Origin: Sapria himalayana
Taxonomy: Eukaryota; Streptophyta; Magnoliopsida; Malpighiales; Rafflesiaceae
Reading direction: 5' to 3'
Assembly: GCA_029783825.1 (NCBI GenBank)
Contig: JAREIK010000742.1
Span: forward strand, 213,922 to 277,921
Length of the DNA stretch: 64,000 nt
Shown: piece after piece, positions 34,070-46,100 of the stretch
Numbering within the stretch: the first letter of the stretch is position 1
How the letters are laid out: each line of letters begins with the position of its first letter
Made by a program: the position numbers and the translations under genes
Notes under the pieces: model-generated
Database searches by the model: none
What the model was told of the DNA's origin: nothing
The model's input: only the letters and a program-made list of their open reading frames with translations

Positions 34070-37000
34070 ACTTTTTTGGTTATTCGGATCTATGGGAATT
34101 CTTTTTTATCTAGTTTTATAATACCTTTAAATCTCTCTGGAAGAGAGACTTCGTCATATACATGGGGCTTTTTAAATTTTCCTTCTTTTGCTAATTTATC
34201 TGCTAAGGCATTTGCTTCCCTATATATGTGCATGAGTGATGCATTTAATAATATTATTAATTTATTAATTTCCACTAACTCCTCTTCAAATTTCCACAAG
34301 CTACTTTTGAAATTCACTAAGTCTACCAATATTTTAGAATCTATTTGTATAACTATATTTGTTAGCTCTTTAGAGTAAGATATTCTAAGTCCATCCATTA
34401 ATGCTAATATTTCTGCATGGAGGGCAGTTGACCCATTATTGGGGCCTGAGTAGGCAAATATTAAGTGACCACAGAGCCCCTTAAGGCACCTCCTCCACCA
34501 GCTAGTCATATGTTCCTGTCAAAGCTACCATCGGTGTTTAGAGCTAATCTATCTTTTTCTGGTTTTCCCATTTAAGTACTATGATTTTTAGTGGTTTTGT
34601 TTTGTACACCGTGAGATTCCAGAATTTTGGACTGTGAGTGTCTAGGAGAGGGCTTTGAAGTGCAAGTGGGGAAGATTCCGAGGCGGATTTTATTTCAGTC
34701 TTTATTGCTTTCCATATATTTTCAGGGTCCATTTTGTGTCCTTCATATCTACTTTTATTCCTAGCTTTCCATATACACCAGATAGCAATGTGAGGTATGT
34801 TGTTTTTAAGCCATTTCTGTGAGCTATGTTGAAAGCGCGCATTACTCCATTTAATTAATATATTTCTAAGAGGGATACATGCATGTTTTAATCCCATTTC
34901 TGATTCTAGTCTCCTCCATATTTCCATGGCTACCTTCCCTTGAGAAAATAGATGATCAAGCGATTCTAGTTTTTGCAAACAGTATTCACATCTCGAGGCA
35001 ATTTGTATGCCTTTTGTTTTTATGTTTTCATCTATAGGAATAATATTTGAGAGAACTTTCCATGTATTAGTTTTTATTTTTTGACTATTATCATTATCCC
35101 ATATCCATTTAAATAAAGGCTGGATTTCCTTTCTACTTCTAACTTTTTCTTTAATGCTTTTAAGTGAAAATGCTCCATCTGCACTCAAAGTCCATTTCCA
35201 ACCATTTTTAGCGAGTTTGGAGTGTATTTCCACTAATTCCCTTTGTTTGAGCATTTTAATCCAAATTTGTGATGCTTTGTTCTTATTTATGATCCTATAT
35301 ATATCTTCCTCTATGCAATATTTATCTCTCATAAATTCTGCCAATAGATTATTATTTTCTTTAATCTTTCACCATCTTTTGCATGCCTATGCTTTAGCTA
35401 GCTCATTTAAATCAATAAATCCGAGGTCTGTTTCCTGTAAGGGGTAGCAAAGGTCTTTCCATTTTTTCCAATGTAACTTTCTTTTGCCACTTTTTGAACC
35501 CCATAAGAAATGGTTCAATTCCTTCTCGCATCTTTTTTTATCCGACACTGGAAGGTGAGTAATTATCAAATTCTGCATGACTACGCTTTGTTATACATGA
35601 GTGATCAAAGAAATTCTACCACTCATTGAAAGTGTGTCCACTTTCCATCCAGCTATTTTATTTTTAATTTTCTCAAGTATGAAGTCTAGGTATATTGATT
35701 TTAATTTTCCTTTGTATATTGGCCATCCAAGATATTGAAGTGAACCTTTTATCTGTGTGAAGCCTGTTATTTTTTTAATTCTATGCCCTAGACTTTTTGG
35801 AGCTTTTTTGGCAATCATAAATTGGCATTTTTTGTTGTTAATTTACTAACCCATTTTTCTTCTAAGATTTTTAGAAATTCCATGAGATTATGTAGAGATC
35901 TGGTATTTCCATTTTTGAAAATGATCACATCATCGGCGTAAGCCAAACATCCCACCAAAGGTGTATTAATAGGCTGACTGAACTGATCTATACTTCTTGT
36001 GATCCTTTTATTTTTTACATTCACAATGAGTAGCTCTAAGAAGATAATAAAGAGAGAGGGAGAAAGTGGGTCACCCTGCCTTAATCCTCTCATCGCCTTG
36101 ATATCTTTCCCTAGTTCTCCATTGACAAGAATTTTCAACCAAGGACTTGATATACATCTATAAATCAAGTCCATCCAGGTTTCATAAAAACCCATTTTTC
36201 TCATGACAAAACATAAAATGTTCCGTTCAATTCTATCAAAAGCTTTTGAGAGGTCTAGTTTTAGCAGTACGTCATGACCTCAAGATTATGATCCTATTCC
36301 TCTGATCATTTTTTTAGCTAAAAAATATTTTCTATTAATAATCTATTTTTCATAAATCCTGATTGTTCTTTAGAAATAATTTTTGGCAATACCATAGCTA
36401 ATCTGTTTTGAAGTAACTTAGTCAAGATTTTATAAATAGAGTTACACTGGCTAATAGGTCTAAAGTCTTCTACTTTATGTGGGTTTTCCATTTTAGGAAT
36501 AAGAACCAAGTATGAACCGCTCCATTTCATGGCTATTTCTGCACCACAGAATATCCAATGTATAGCCCATAAGAGGTCATTTTTAATCATTGGCCAACAG
36601 TTTTGATAAAACTCATTATTCCACTCATCAGGTCCCGGGGCACTATTTTTGCCCATGCTAAAAACAATAAACATCAGTTCTTCTTCATCCGGGAATTTGT
36701 GAGTGCATCATTTTCTTCGTTGGTAATTTTATGATCAATCTTATTTAGGAGATAGTCTCCATTCAAATTTGTAATTCCTCTAAATTGATTTTCAAAATAT
36801 TCGTCTAGGTGGTTTTTAATTTCTAAGTTCGTGTCCACCCATTTGTTTAGGTTATTTTTTATACCTTTTATTCTTTGTTTTTGGGTTTTGATTTTGACTG
36901 TTTTCTGGAAAAACTTCGTATTTTTATCCTCTTCTTTTATCCATTTAATTTTAGCTTTTTGTTTCCAGAATACTTCCTCCATTAGCAATTTTAATTTTAG

Positions 37001-37974
37001 CTCAGCCTGTGCTTTATTTAGTTCCTTTCTACTTTCTTAATTTTGAAGTATTTCGTATTCTAACTCTTTTTTATCAACTATCTTTTCTGCTTCTATAATA
37101 TTTTTGTTAATGTTACCGAAGGAATCTCTATTCCATAATATTAAGTGCTTTTTTAGCCTTTCTAATTTTTTATTCCAGATTTGAGTAGGGTTACCTGTTA
37201 TCTCTTGCATCCATGAATTTTCGACATTATTGATAAAATCATGGTGTAAAGACTATGCATTCTGAAATTTAAATGACTTATTCTTGATTTTATTTTTTTC
37301 TACTGAAATTAATAATGGATTGTGGTCAGAGAAAGTTCTATTTAAATGTCTAACAGCTATGGAGCCATAAGCTTCTAGCCATTTGACATTGTGAAGAATT
37401 CTATCTAGTCTTGCCCATATGGTGCCTTTAACTTTTCAATTATTACACCAAGTGTATCGGGGGCCTGAAAAGCTAGCTTCCATCAAACTAACCTATGGTA
37501 TCGTATTATTAAAGTGAGCAATAGCTTTTTTATTGGGGGGGGTTGCCCCCTTTTTTCTCGCTAGCCTTTCTTATAATATTGAAGTCTCCTCCTATTATCC
37601 ATAGTTTATTTATTTTAGTAGTTTTAAGAATATCATTCCAAAGCTCCTTTTTTGCCTTCTTTAGTATATTTGGCATAGACCACTGAAATGATCTCCTCTT
37701 GTGTATTATCTAAAGAAAAGTTAATAATTTTGTTATTATCTTCTAAAATAATAATATTAAATATGCTTTTCCAGAAAATCCAGATTTTGTTATTTTTATT
37801 AGAGGAGTAATCAAACCCTAAAAGCTTTTTGTAGTATTCTAGTTTATCCTTATTTACGATGGGTTCAACAAGTATAATAATTGGAGTTTTATATAATTGA
37901 ATCACTTTTTTAACCCTTTTTATTGAGGAGGGATTTGCAATACCCCTCTCATTCTAGTAGATGAATCTAATCAT
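34070..37974 (-). pseudogene. LINE ORF2: endonuclease, RT, zf-RVT, RNase H
   Basis: ATG 37972-37974 overlaps the end of ORF1. The endonuclease N-terminal part is at 37633-37905 (LYKTPIIILVEP). The reverse transcriptase has RPISQCNSIYKIL (about 36430-36470), RQGDPLSPSLF and YADD (35929-35940). The zf-RVT segment includes CEYCLQKLESLDHLFSQG (about 34935-34990), within an uninterrupted 266-codon stretch at 34544-35344. RNase H at 34090-34560 keeps DGSF, LHAEIL and QIDSKIL. Stops replace Trp at two sites near 35370-35395 (A-stop-ACKRW-stop). There are frameshifts near 35830, 36250, 34545 and elsewhere. Its catalytic residues are among the best preserved of any copy here. Confidence 0.9.
37967..37974 (-). 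other. ORF1-ORF2 overlap, subfamily I
   Basis: The last ORF1 codons AAT-GAT-TAG contain the ORF2 start as A-ATG-ATTAG, so ORF2 starts one base into an ORF1 codon. The same arrangement (an Asn codon containing the downstream ATG) is seen at 47088-47116, at 27863-27870 and, with ORF1 prematurely stopped, at 9941. Confidence 0.7.
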
Positions 37975-39371
37975 TAGAAGTTGATTTAACCCTAGCTCTT
38001 GTAGTACATTTTGATTCAATGTTTTAGCTAAGTATTTTTTTTCCTGTTTCTAGATTTTTTTAATTCAACTAAAACCTCCTGATTTTTCATTTTTCCATTC
38101 CGTGCCTAGCTGTAATGCCATGAGTTTTATTTCCTCCATGGCCCAATCTCTATCTCTCGTTATATTTGTCAAATTATCAATTTCTAAATCATCTTTGGTG
38201 GCTTTTATAAAATCAGAATCTTCCTCATTTATATTTAACATGAAATCGCTTCTGACCTCTAAATTTTCATCTAAGTTATTGCCTAAGTCCTCTAGACCTT
38301 TCCTTCTCCCCGCACACTTTTTTTTTGGTTTCAAATCTACCTCTCCTAAATTTTTTATTTATTTCAGCTATTTTTAGTATTAATTAATGATTTTTAGCTA
38401 CTTCAGAATCTTCTTCTAACATATTTTTAGCATTTTTCTCTAAGTTATTTTTAGCATTTTCCTCAAAATCACTGATTTTTCTAGCTTCTTCATAAACTTC
38501 TTTCCTAATGGGAACATATTCAACTATTTCCATTCCTGTAACAACACCCATACAATTCTGTTCATTATGTTGAGGGGGTTTAATTCTATATTATTCCCTC
38601 ATATTTCTTGTTTCTGCTCTAGGGGCATACCTCTGTTTGTCTACTGTATATTTTTTAACTAATCAATGCTCACATGAATGTCCCAATTTATTAAAGTAGG
38701 AGCAATAGCTTGGGAGATTTTCTGGAATCACTTCTTGCCAGAATCCATCCCTGTTCTTACTGCCAATCCATATACGGTGAGGAATGTGTTGTAGTAAGTT
38801 GACTTTTATGCAAAGCCGGGCTACACTTAGTCGAGATAACATGGCAGTGGCACCATCAAGGAGAAGAGGGGTGCCAACTGCACTAGCTATATGATAGATG
38901 GAGAGCTTATCAAAGAAGTGAATAGGCAGCATATGGAAGAGAAACCAAACCGGGTGTAATGGAAACTCCTGTTTGGTTGTGAAAAAAGACGTCCATCTGA
39001 AGGTTCTCATTGGATAGCCCGAGATATACCAAACTGCCTTCAGCCATACTCTATGAAAATCCTCCTCGGTGGATAGTTGAATTTGAATATGTTTAGCATC
39101 CAGAAGACCAGTTTGTGACAAGCCTTTAAGATTCAGTGAAGCGAAGAATGCTGTGATATCTTAAATGCGAGGTCGCCCATGGGAGAATTTGTCCACTATC
39201 ATGTATTTGTGAGCTTCAGCAAGCATGGCGATATCGGGAGAGGAGAACTCTATCGAGGGTTCTCTATTTTTTTCCCCTTGGATTTCCGAAGATTCAAAAA
39301 ATTGATGTGTGGTCCTTTTAATTTGATGAGCAAATGACTTCTTATCACTTAATAGATCAAATTGCTCTATT
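37967..39371 (-). pseudogene. LINE ORF1: DUF4283-like domain, degenerate zinc knuckle
   Basis: The frame opens at 39371 with IEQFDLLSDKKSFAHQIKR, collinear with MEQTDLLLNNKSFASILKG elsewhere; the start ATG has become ATA. The DUF4283-like part (38663-39121) includes FSHGRPR-related sequence upstream, SGYPMRTFRWTS and ARLCIKVNL. The knuckle reads CSYFNKLGHSCEH-stop, so the second and last Cys are lost. The C-terminal helix AMEEIKLMALQL lies near 38104-38145, and the end ESKCTTRARVKS reaches a TAG at 37967, overlapping ORF2 by 8 bases. Confidence 0.8.
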
Positions 39372-39435
39372 TTAGCATGAAATCGGTTTCTTCCTCAATG
39401 CAAATTGTTGTTTCTCTCTCAAAAAATGTGTTTCT

Positions 39436-39453
39436 CTCTCTAGAACTTGAGAG
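39436..39453 (-). promoter_or_regulatory. LINE 5' UTR hairpin, subfamily I
   Basis: CTCTC (39436-39440) and GAGAG (39449-39453) pair around an 8-base loop containing the TCTAGA-like core, about 16 bases inside the element's 5' end. It corresponds in position to 18247-18265 and 60198-60213. Confidence 0.5.
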
Positions 39454-39469
39454 CAAAACATGAATCTTT

Positions 39470-39815
39470 TTATCTTATTATTTTAATTCTTCTTATTCTA
39501 TTTTTCTTCTTATTCAACTTAATATTCTTATTCTTCTTATTCTTCTTATTTTCTTATTCTTCATATTTTTATTATTCTTCTTATTATTATTATTTTTATT
39601 CTTTTTTTTCTTCTTATTCTTCTTATTCATCTTATTCTTTTTATTCTTTTTTTCAATATTATTCTTTTTATTCTTCTTATTCTTTTTAGTATTCTTATTC
39701 TTCTTATTCTTATTATTCTTATTATTCTTATTATTCTTATTATTTTTCTTATTCTTATTATTCTTCTTATTCTTCTTACTCTTCTTATTTTTCATATTCT
39801 TTTTATTCTTTTTTT
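39470..39815 (-). repeat. Nonamer array 7 (TTATTC on + strand)
   Basis: About 350 bases of the degenerate nonamer, including a run of ATTCTTATT units near 39710-39745. It separates a LINE 5' end from the unassigned segment at 39816. Confidence 0.9.
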
Positions 39816-40940
39816 AATCTAATTTTGTGAAACTAATGAACCATTACAATACTCGTAGCTACTCCATCATGTTGATAGAGCAGGAGCATTACTAGCTCTA
39901 TCACACTAGTATAAAATGTTACTTTTATCTTTCATACTGAACCATTATTTATTACCCTCATTTTCTAATTTGATACACAAAAAATTCATAAATCATGAAT
40001 GGTCGACAATCTCAGATTTAAAAAAATAAAAGTGTTATTGAAATCCAGGAAAGATCAAGATAAAAAAAGTCTCATGATAGATGTTTGCATTGAACAAAAT
40101 ACCTATTTAAACAAGGCCAACTCACATAAATTTTATATCAAGAATCATCTTCAACTACACTGAACAGTTGGGAAGAGTTGTAAATAATGAATAAGTTAAG
40201 TAATCATCTAGTTCATAATTTAAATTGTATTGATCCGTATTTGTATTTTTTGCAAGAGGTCTAATTAATATAAATCAATTCAGCAAAGAAAATTGTACAA
40301 TCAATACTCAGAGATAAGCCATTGGGTTATCATCAATAGAAAAATCAGTTTGTAATTCCAACAAAAACCAAATCTTCACAGGAAAACAAAGCAGAGTATG
40401 ATTCATAACTTTGTGATCACCTAAAAATATCATTGAAATTCAATGGAAAGGAGATTCGGAGCTTCTTATCGATAAGTAAAAATTATTTCTATCCAAATAG
40501 CGCATTAATGTCAAAGTTAATGTACTATCAGCAAAGTGGCATTGGATCTAGAGAATTAAAAATTAGATTCATTAAAACAACCTTAATAAAATACTTTTGA
40601 AATCGAGCAAACATCAGATTGCCCTATCACAATCTCATCACAGGCCATCAAGAATGAAGACTCAAGAGAATATACATCTACATGATATGCTCACAACGAT
40701 GAGGAGAAACGAGATTGAGAAGAACAAAAAAGCTATCTTAGTGTCATATGGAACTTCCTATTCATTGGTATATAATCATCATTGGGTATAGCAGAAGAAC
40801 AGGGCCGCAAAAACATGTCACAAATTAGAATAGCCAACAGGAAGCAAGTTGCGTATCGATTGACGATAAAAATTTAAAACCAAAATGCGCATTGAAAAAA
40901 TTACACAACTCAAAAACACAAGGAAACAGATTAATTCGCC
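39816..40940. other. Unassigned 1.1-kb segment between arrays
   Basis: This is the only sizeable stretch that is neither array nor recognisable transposon. It contains no LINE protein motif, no 3' terminal module and no CACTA or hAT end. The longest plus-strand frame (40597-40791, 64 codons) has no family resemblance I can name. Base composition is less skewed than the arrays. It could be host DNA caught between two array blocks, or part of an element I do not recognise. Confidence 0.5.
39873..39903. other. Perfect 9-bp inverted repeat
   Basis: TGATAGAGC (39873-39881) and GCTCTATCA (39895-39903) are exact reverse complements around 13 bases. It is the clearest hairpin in the unassigned segment. 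It could be a decayed transposon end, a structured RNA remnant or chance. Confidence 0.5.
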
Positions 40941-41650
40941 CATTCTTTATATTCTTCTTATTCTTCATATTCTGCTTATTCTTATTATTCTTCTTATTCT
41001 TTTTATTTTTCGTATTCTTCTTATTCTTTTTATTTATTTATGCTTTTTTTTCTTATTATTCTCTTATTTTTCTTATTCTTCTAATAATTCTTATTTTTAT
41101 ATTTTTTCTTATTCTTGTTATTCTTTGTATTCTTATTATTATTCTTATACTTCTTATTATTCTTATTCTTCTAATTATTTTTATGGTTGTTATTTTTTAA
41201 TACTTTTAATTTTACTTATTCGTTCTAATTTTGTTTTTCTTCTTATCCTTAATTTTTTTATTATTCTTATTCTTCTTTTTTATCTTATTTTTCTTATTCT
41301 TTTTATTCTTCTTATTAATCTTATTCTTCTTATTCTTCTTATTCTTATAATTCTTGTTATTCTTCTTATTCTTTTATTCTTTTTATTCTTCTTATTATAC
41401 TTATTCTTTTTTATTATTCTTATTATTTTTATTCATCATATTCATCTTATTTTTCTTTGTTTTCTTATTCTTCTTATTCTTCTTATACATCTTTTTTAAT
41501 TTTACTTGTTATTATTATTATCCTTTTATTGTTTTTATTCTTCTTATCCATCAAATTCTTCTTATTCATATTATTTTTCTTTTTCTTGTTTTCTTATTAT
41601 TCTTCTTTTTAATGCTATTAGTGTTATTCATCTTATTATTATTATTGTTC

Positions 41651-41740
41651 TTATTCTTCTTATTCTTATTATTCTTCTTATTCTTATTATTCTTCTTATT
41701 CTTATTATTCTTCTTATTCTTATTATTCTTCTTATTCTTC
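41651..41740 (-). repeat. 18-base higher-order repeat block
   Basis: Five near-perfect copies of a two-nonamer unit (TTCTTATTC plus TTATTATTC) are in tandem, flanked by irregular nonamers. It shows homogenisation at a multiple of nine. Confidence 0.8.
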
Positions 41741-42181
41741 TTATTCTTCTTATTCTTGTTATTCTTCTTTTTCTTTTTTTTCTTTTTTTTCTTTTCATTC
41801 TTCTTATTCTTCTTATTCATCTTATTCATCATATTCTTTTTATTCTTCTTATTTTTCTCTTTCTTCTTATATTTTTACTCTTCTATTTTTTCATTCATCT
41901 TATTCTTCTTATTCCACTTATTATTCTTAATCTTTTTATTCTTTTTATTCTTCTTATTCTTCAAATTCTACTTATTCTACTTATTTTTCTTATTTTTCTT
42001 ATTCTTCTTATTCTTATTTTTCTTCATTTCTTCTTATTTTTCTTTTTATTTTATACTTCTTATATTGCTTATTTTTATAATTCTTCTTATTATTCTAATT
42101 ATTCTGATTATTCTAATTCTTTAATTTCTTCTTAATTAGCATATTCTTGTTTTTCTTCTTACTCTTCTTATTTTTTTTATT

Positions 42182-42246
42182 CTTCTTTTTCTTCTTTTTC
42201 TTCTTTTTCTTCTTTTTCTTCTTTTTCTTCTTTTTCTTCTTTTTCT
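42182..42246 (-). repeat. Pure CTTCTTTTT nonamer block
   Basis: About seven exact copies of the CTTCTTTTT variant lie in tandem. On this strand the tract is pure pyrimidine, unlike most of the array. Confidence 0.85.
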
Positions 42247-42409
42247 TATTATTCTTCAAATTTTCTAATTCTTATTCTTCATATTCTTATATTTCTTTTT
42301 ATTCTTTTTATTTTTCTTAATTACATATTCTTCATATTCTTCTTATTCTTCTTATTTTTTTAATATTCTTATTCTTCTTATTTTCCTTGTACTTTTTTTT
42401 TATAAAATT

Positions 42410-42465
42410 TGTTTTTTATTAATTATAACCCTCTCTTTTGGCGGAGGAATACCTTTTTTACAAGC
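42410..42465 (-). other. LINE 3' terminal hairpin module, copy 6
   Basis: On the minus strand it reads CTTGTAAAAAAGGTATT, TCCTC, CGCCAAAAGA, GAGGG and TTATAATTAATAAA. A T-to-A change in the upstream ATGG is the main difference from copies 2 and 5. Confidence 0.8.
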
Positions 42466-43199
42466 TACTTCTACCCTTTACCCTCTTACATCCATGCCCC
42501 ATTTCTAGTGACTACTCTAATATTATATCTAGCATTTTTTTTTAAATTTCAATGAAAAAGTCCTAAAGGGTACTTATTTGTTCTACTTATTAAATCTTCT
42601 GTCTCTATCTCCTGGTGCACCTTGATGCATTTTCCTCTTTTCCTGTTGTCCATCTACTCTATGCTTTATATCCATATTCTATGCAATAGAACAATAACAG
42701 AAATATGCCCATTTTTCTAATTACCTTTGTTCCGAGATGTACCAATTATATCAGCCCTTAATGCTGCCTTCTCCCCAACCTTGCCCTTTTCCTTCTATAT
42801 TGCTGAAATCTTTAGGCTCCCATCTCGAGTATCTTATCAATTCCCTTTGCCTCATCTTGAGCCTTGTCAATCTTCTATACTAGACACTTACCTATCCTAA
42901 AGCTTTTTATTTAAAATAACACATACATTATATAATTACATGAATCTTTAACCTCTAACAACACAAGATTAAACCAGAAATTTTTTATAACACATGACTC
43001 GGTAGAGCTGATACAGATTTTATGATCTTCAGGATATTTCACTTCAGTAGGGCATGAAGTGGTGGACCGGTTAGAGCTTACCTGCAAGAAAAAACAACAA
43101 ACACAAAACCACAAAATTCCAGCACTTACCTTTTGCCTTCTGTTTTTCTTTTAGACTAGCTTTGTGAGGAAAGAAATTCCCCTGCAGTGTAAGTTGATT

Positions 43200-46100
43200 T
43201 TAATTCTTTATCCTACCTTCCTAGGCTATTTTATTTGTTCTAATATAAGGAAATGCCATTTTGTATAAGCACGCTATTCCCTTTAATTTATGTGGCATGG
43301 ATTCCGCATCGTATTCTATCTCTCCTCTAGTTGAGCCTATTCTAGATAGGCTATCTGCTAGATTATTAGCCTCCCTATATATATGTGTAATTGAAGCCTT
43401 CAATTCATCTAAGAGGCTGAAAATTACTTCTAAATCCTCTTCATACCTCCATAAGATTTTATTTTTAATTACTATTTCGACTACCAGTTTCGAGTCTACC
43501 TGAACTTCTATATTTTTAAAATTTAGCTTCTTACATATCTCTAATCCTAATTTCAAAGCTTTAATTTCTGATTCTTGGGCCGAAGAGGCTCTACTAGATC
43601 TGGTGAAAGCTTTCTTTACTGTCCCTTTATGATCTCTTATTACTCTACCTGCTATTCCAGTGTCCCTGTAGAATCTACCATCCGTATTAAATGAAAATTT
43701 GCCAACTGATGGACTCTTCTAGTGTATGCTTTTAGCCAATTGCTGATTTATAACTTTAAAAGTGAGGTCCCATGTTTTCTCGAGCTTCTTTTCTTTGTTC
43801 TTATTTTCTATTATAATAGGTTTCATAATAGATATATTACTTATCTCATTTCTAATATCTTTTATTATTTCTATTAAATTCATCCTTTTATTTTCAAATT
43901 TACTTTTATTTCGAGATTTCCATATGCACCAGATAATTATGTGTGGTAATTTCTGATTAAGCCATTTTCTAGTGGGGCTTTTCGTATTTTCACTTTCCCA
44001 TTTTTTAACTTTATCTATTAACCCATCATCTTTATTACTTCTTCGTTTTTCCCCCTCCATCTCTTTCCATATTTCCACTGCAATTGGCCCATTGGAAAAT
44101 AAATGATCAGTTGTGTCAACTACTTGTGAACAGCATTCACATCTTGATGCCATTTTTATCCCTTTTTTTTGTACATTCGTATCTACCGGTATAGCATTCA
44201 CTAGAGCCTTCCATGTGAACGAGCACATTTTTTGTGGGACGTTTTCTTGTCATACCCATTTGAATAAAGTTTGAGCCGGTTTTTTCTTTCAGACCAGATC
44301 TTTTGCCGACTTTAGAGAGAAATTTCCTTGTGACGTTAAAGTCCATTTCCAGCCACTCTTCTTTAGCGGAGTGTGAGTCTACTATCTCCTTTTGTTTTTC
44401 CATTGCCTTCTAGATGTTTGAGGCTTTCTTAGGGCTCCTATTCTTATAATCTAAATATTTAGCCCGCATGTATTTAGCCCAAAGATTCTCACTTTCTTTA
44501 AGTCTCCACCAGCCTTTGCAATCCCAAGCAGCAGCCGAGTCCTGTAGGCTCATTAAACCTAATCCTGCTTCCTCTTTTGGGTAACAAATGGCTTCCCAGT
44601 CCTTCTAGTGTAATTTATTTTTCCCTTCTTTTTTACCCCATAAGAAATTTTCCATTTCCGATTCAAGTTTTTTAATAAATTTTTAGGGGGATGAATAACC
44701 GATAAAATATGTGTTAGTGTGCTTTGTAAAACATGTGAGATCAACGTTATCCTCCCCCCAAATCCCAGAAGCTCTTCTTTCCATCCTGCTATTTTCTTTC
44801 TTAGCTTATCTTGGAGATAAGTTAAATATTCTTCCTTCAACCTCCCCTCATATATCGGACATCCTAAATACATTAATGCCCCTTTAATTTCTGAGAAACC
44901 TGTGATGTTTTTAATTTTATTTACTACCTTTAATTTTACATTTTTAGCGAGCATAAACTGACATTTGCTTTTATTTACTATTTGACCTGTTTCGTTCTGA
45001 AATATTTGAAGAAGATCCATAAGATTCCTTCATGACTTTGTACTAGCATTTGTAAAAATTATAAGGTCGTCTGCATAGGCTAAACAGCCTATTCTGGGTG
45101 TATTCTTTGGTTGTCTAAATGATATTATTTTACCTTCTGTCATTCTCTTATTCAAGTTTCGAATTAATAATTCTAAGTAAATATCAAAAAGAAGGGGAGA
45201 TAAAGGGTCCTCTTGCCTTATACTTCTATTTGGTTTAAATTCCTCACTTATCTTTCTATTTACGATCACTCTTACCCAAGTACTTGAAATGCATCTATAT
45301 ATTAGATCTATGGTATGCTCAGAGAATCCGAACCTTCTCATCACAAAACAAAGGGTATCCCATTCTACCCTATCTAAGGCTTTCGATAGATCCAGCTTAA
45401 CCACTAAATTGTTTCCTCTTGTTTTACCTCCTATTTCTTTCATCATTTCAGATGCAAGTTTTATATTTTCAATCATTAATCTGTTTTTAACGAACCCCAT
45501 TTGTTCCTGAGATATTATAGATGGTAAAATTAAGCTTAATCTATTTTGTAAAATTTTAGATAAGATTTTATAAATAGCATTACATAAACTTATAGGTCTA
45601 TAATCCTCGCATTTCTCTGGTGATTCTTTTTTTTGGAATTAATACTATAAAAGACCTTGCCCATGATTTTGGGATTTCCGCCCCTACAAAAAAACTAGCA
45701 ATTGCGGGGACTAGCTCAGTTTTAACCATGTGCCAGTTTGACTGGAAAAAATAGTTTTTCGAACCATCCGGTCCTGCAGCACTCTCTTTATCCAGGTTGA
45801 AAACTGCCACTTTTACTTCTGGTTCTTCTGGGATCAATTCCATTATTTGGTTTTGAGTTTCCTTAATGGTTGTCCTAATCTCATGCATTAGAGAATTATC
45901 TGCCCTATGTGACTGATTGCATAATTGGTTTTCAAAAATAGTTTTTAAAAAGAGTTCCTATTTCCTTTTCTTTTTCTACCCATTTACCTTCTTCATTTTT
46001 TACTCCTTTAATTTTATTCTTTTGAGATTTTATTTTAGTCATATTATAAAAGAATTTAGTATTTCGGTCACCATATTTTAACTATTTAATCTTTGCATGT

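Larger units (their letters stand above)
33001..39469 (-). mobile_element. Full-length L1-type LINE, subfamily I
   Basis: A 6.5-kb element with 5' UTR hairpin (39436-39453), ORF1, ORF2, 3' UTR (33001-34070) and terminal module. Its 3' UTR is homologous to 4848-5790 and 5895-6681 on the other strand (landmarks CAGCTGTCTATATTATACCC and CCTCCGCGGGCACCC). Nonamer array of matching polarity lies on both sides. It serves as the reference structure for subfamily I here. Confidence 0.9.
40941..42405 (-). repeat. Nonamer array 8 (TTATTC on + strand)
   Basis: 1.5 kb of degenerate nonamers. It contains a higher-order block in which an 18-base unit, TTCTTATTCTTATTATTC, repeats about five times (41651-41740), and a pure (CTTCTTTTT)n block at 42182-42246. 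It abuts the 3' module of the LINE at 42406. Confidence 0.9.

Noticed and set aside
40597..40791. 64-codon frame in the unassigned segment
   Set aside because: No recognisable domain or composition typical of a plant gene, and no supporting exon structure; too short to call.
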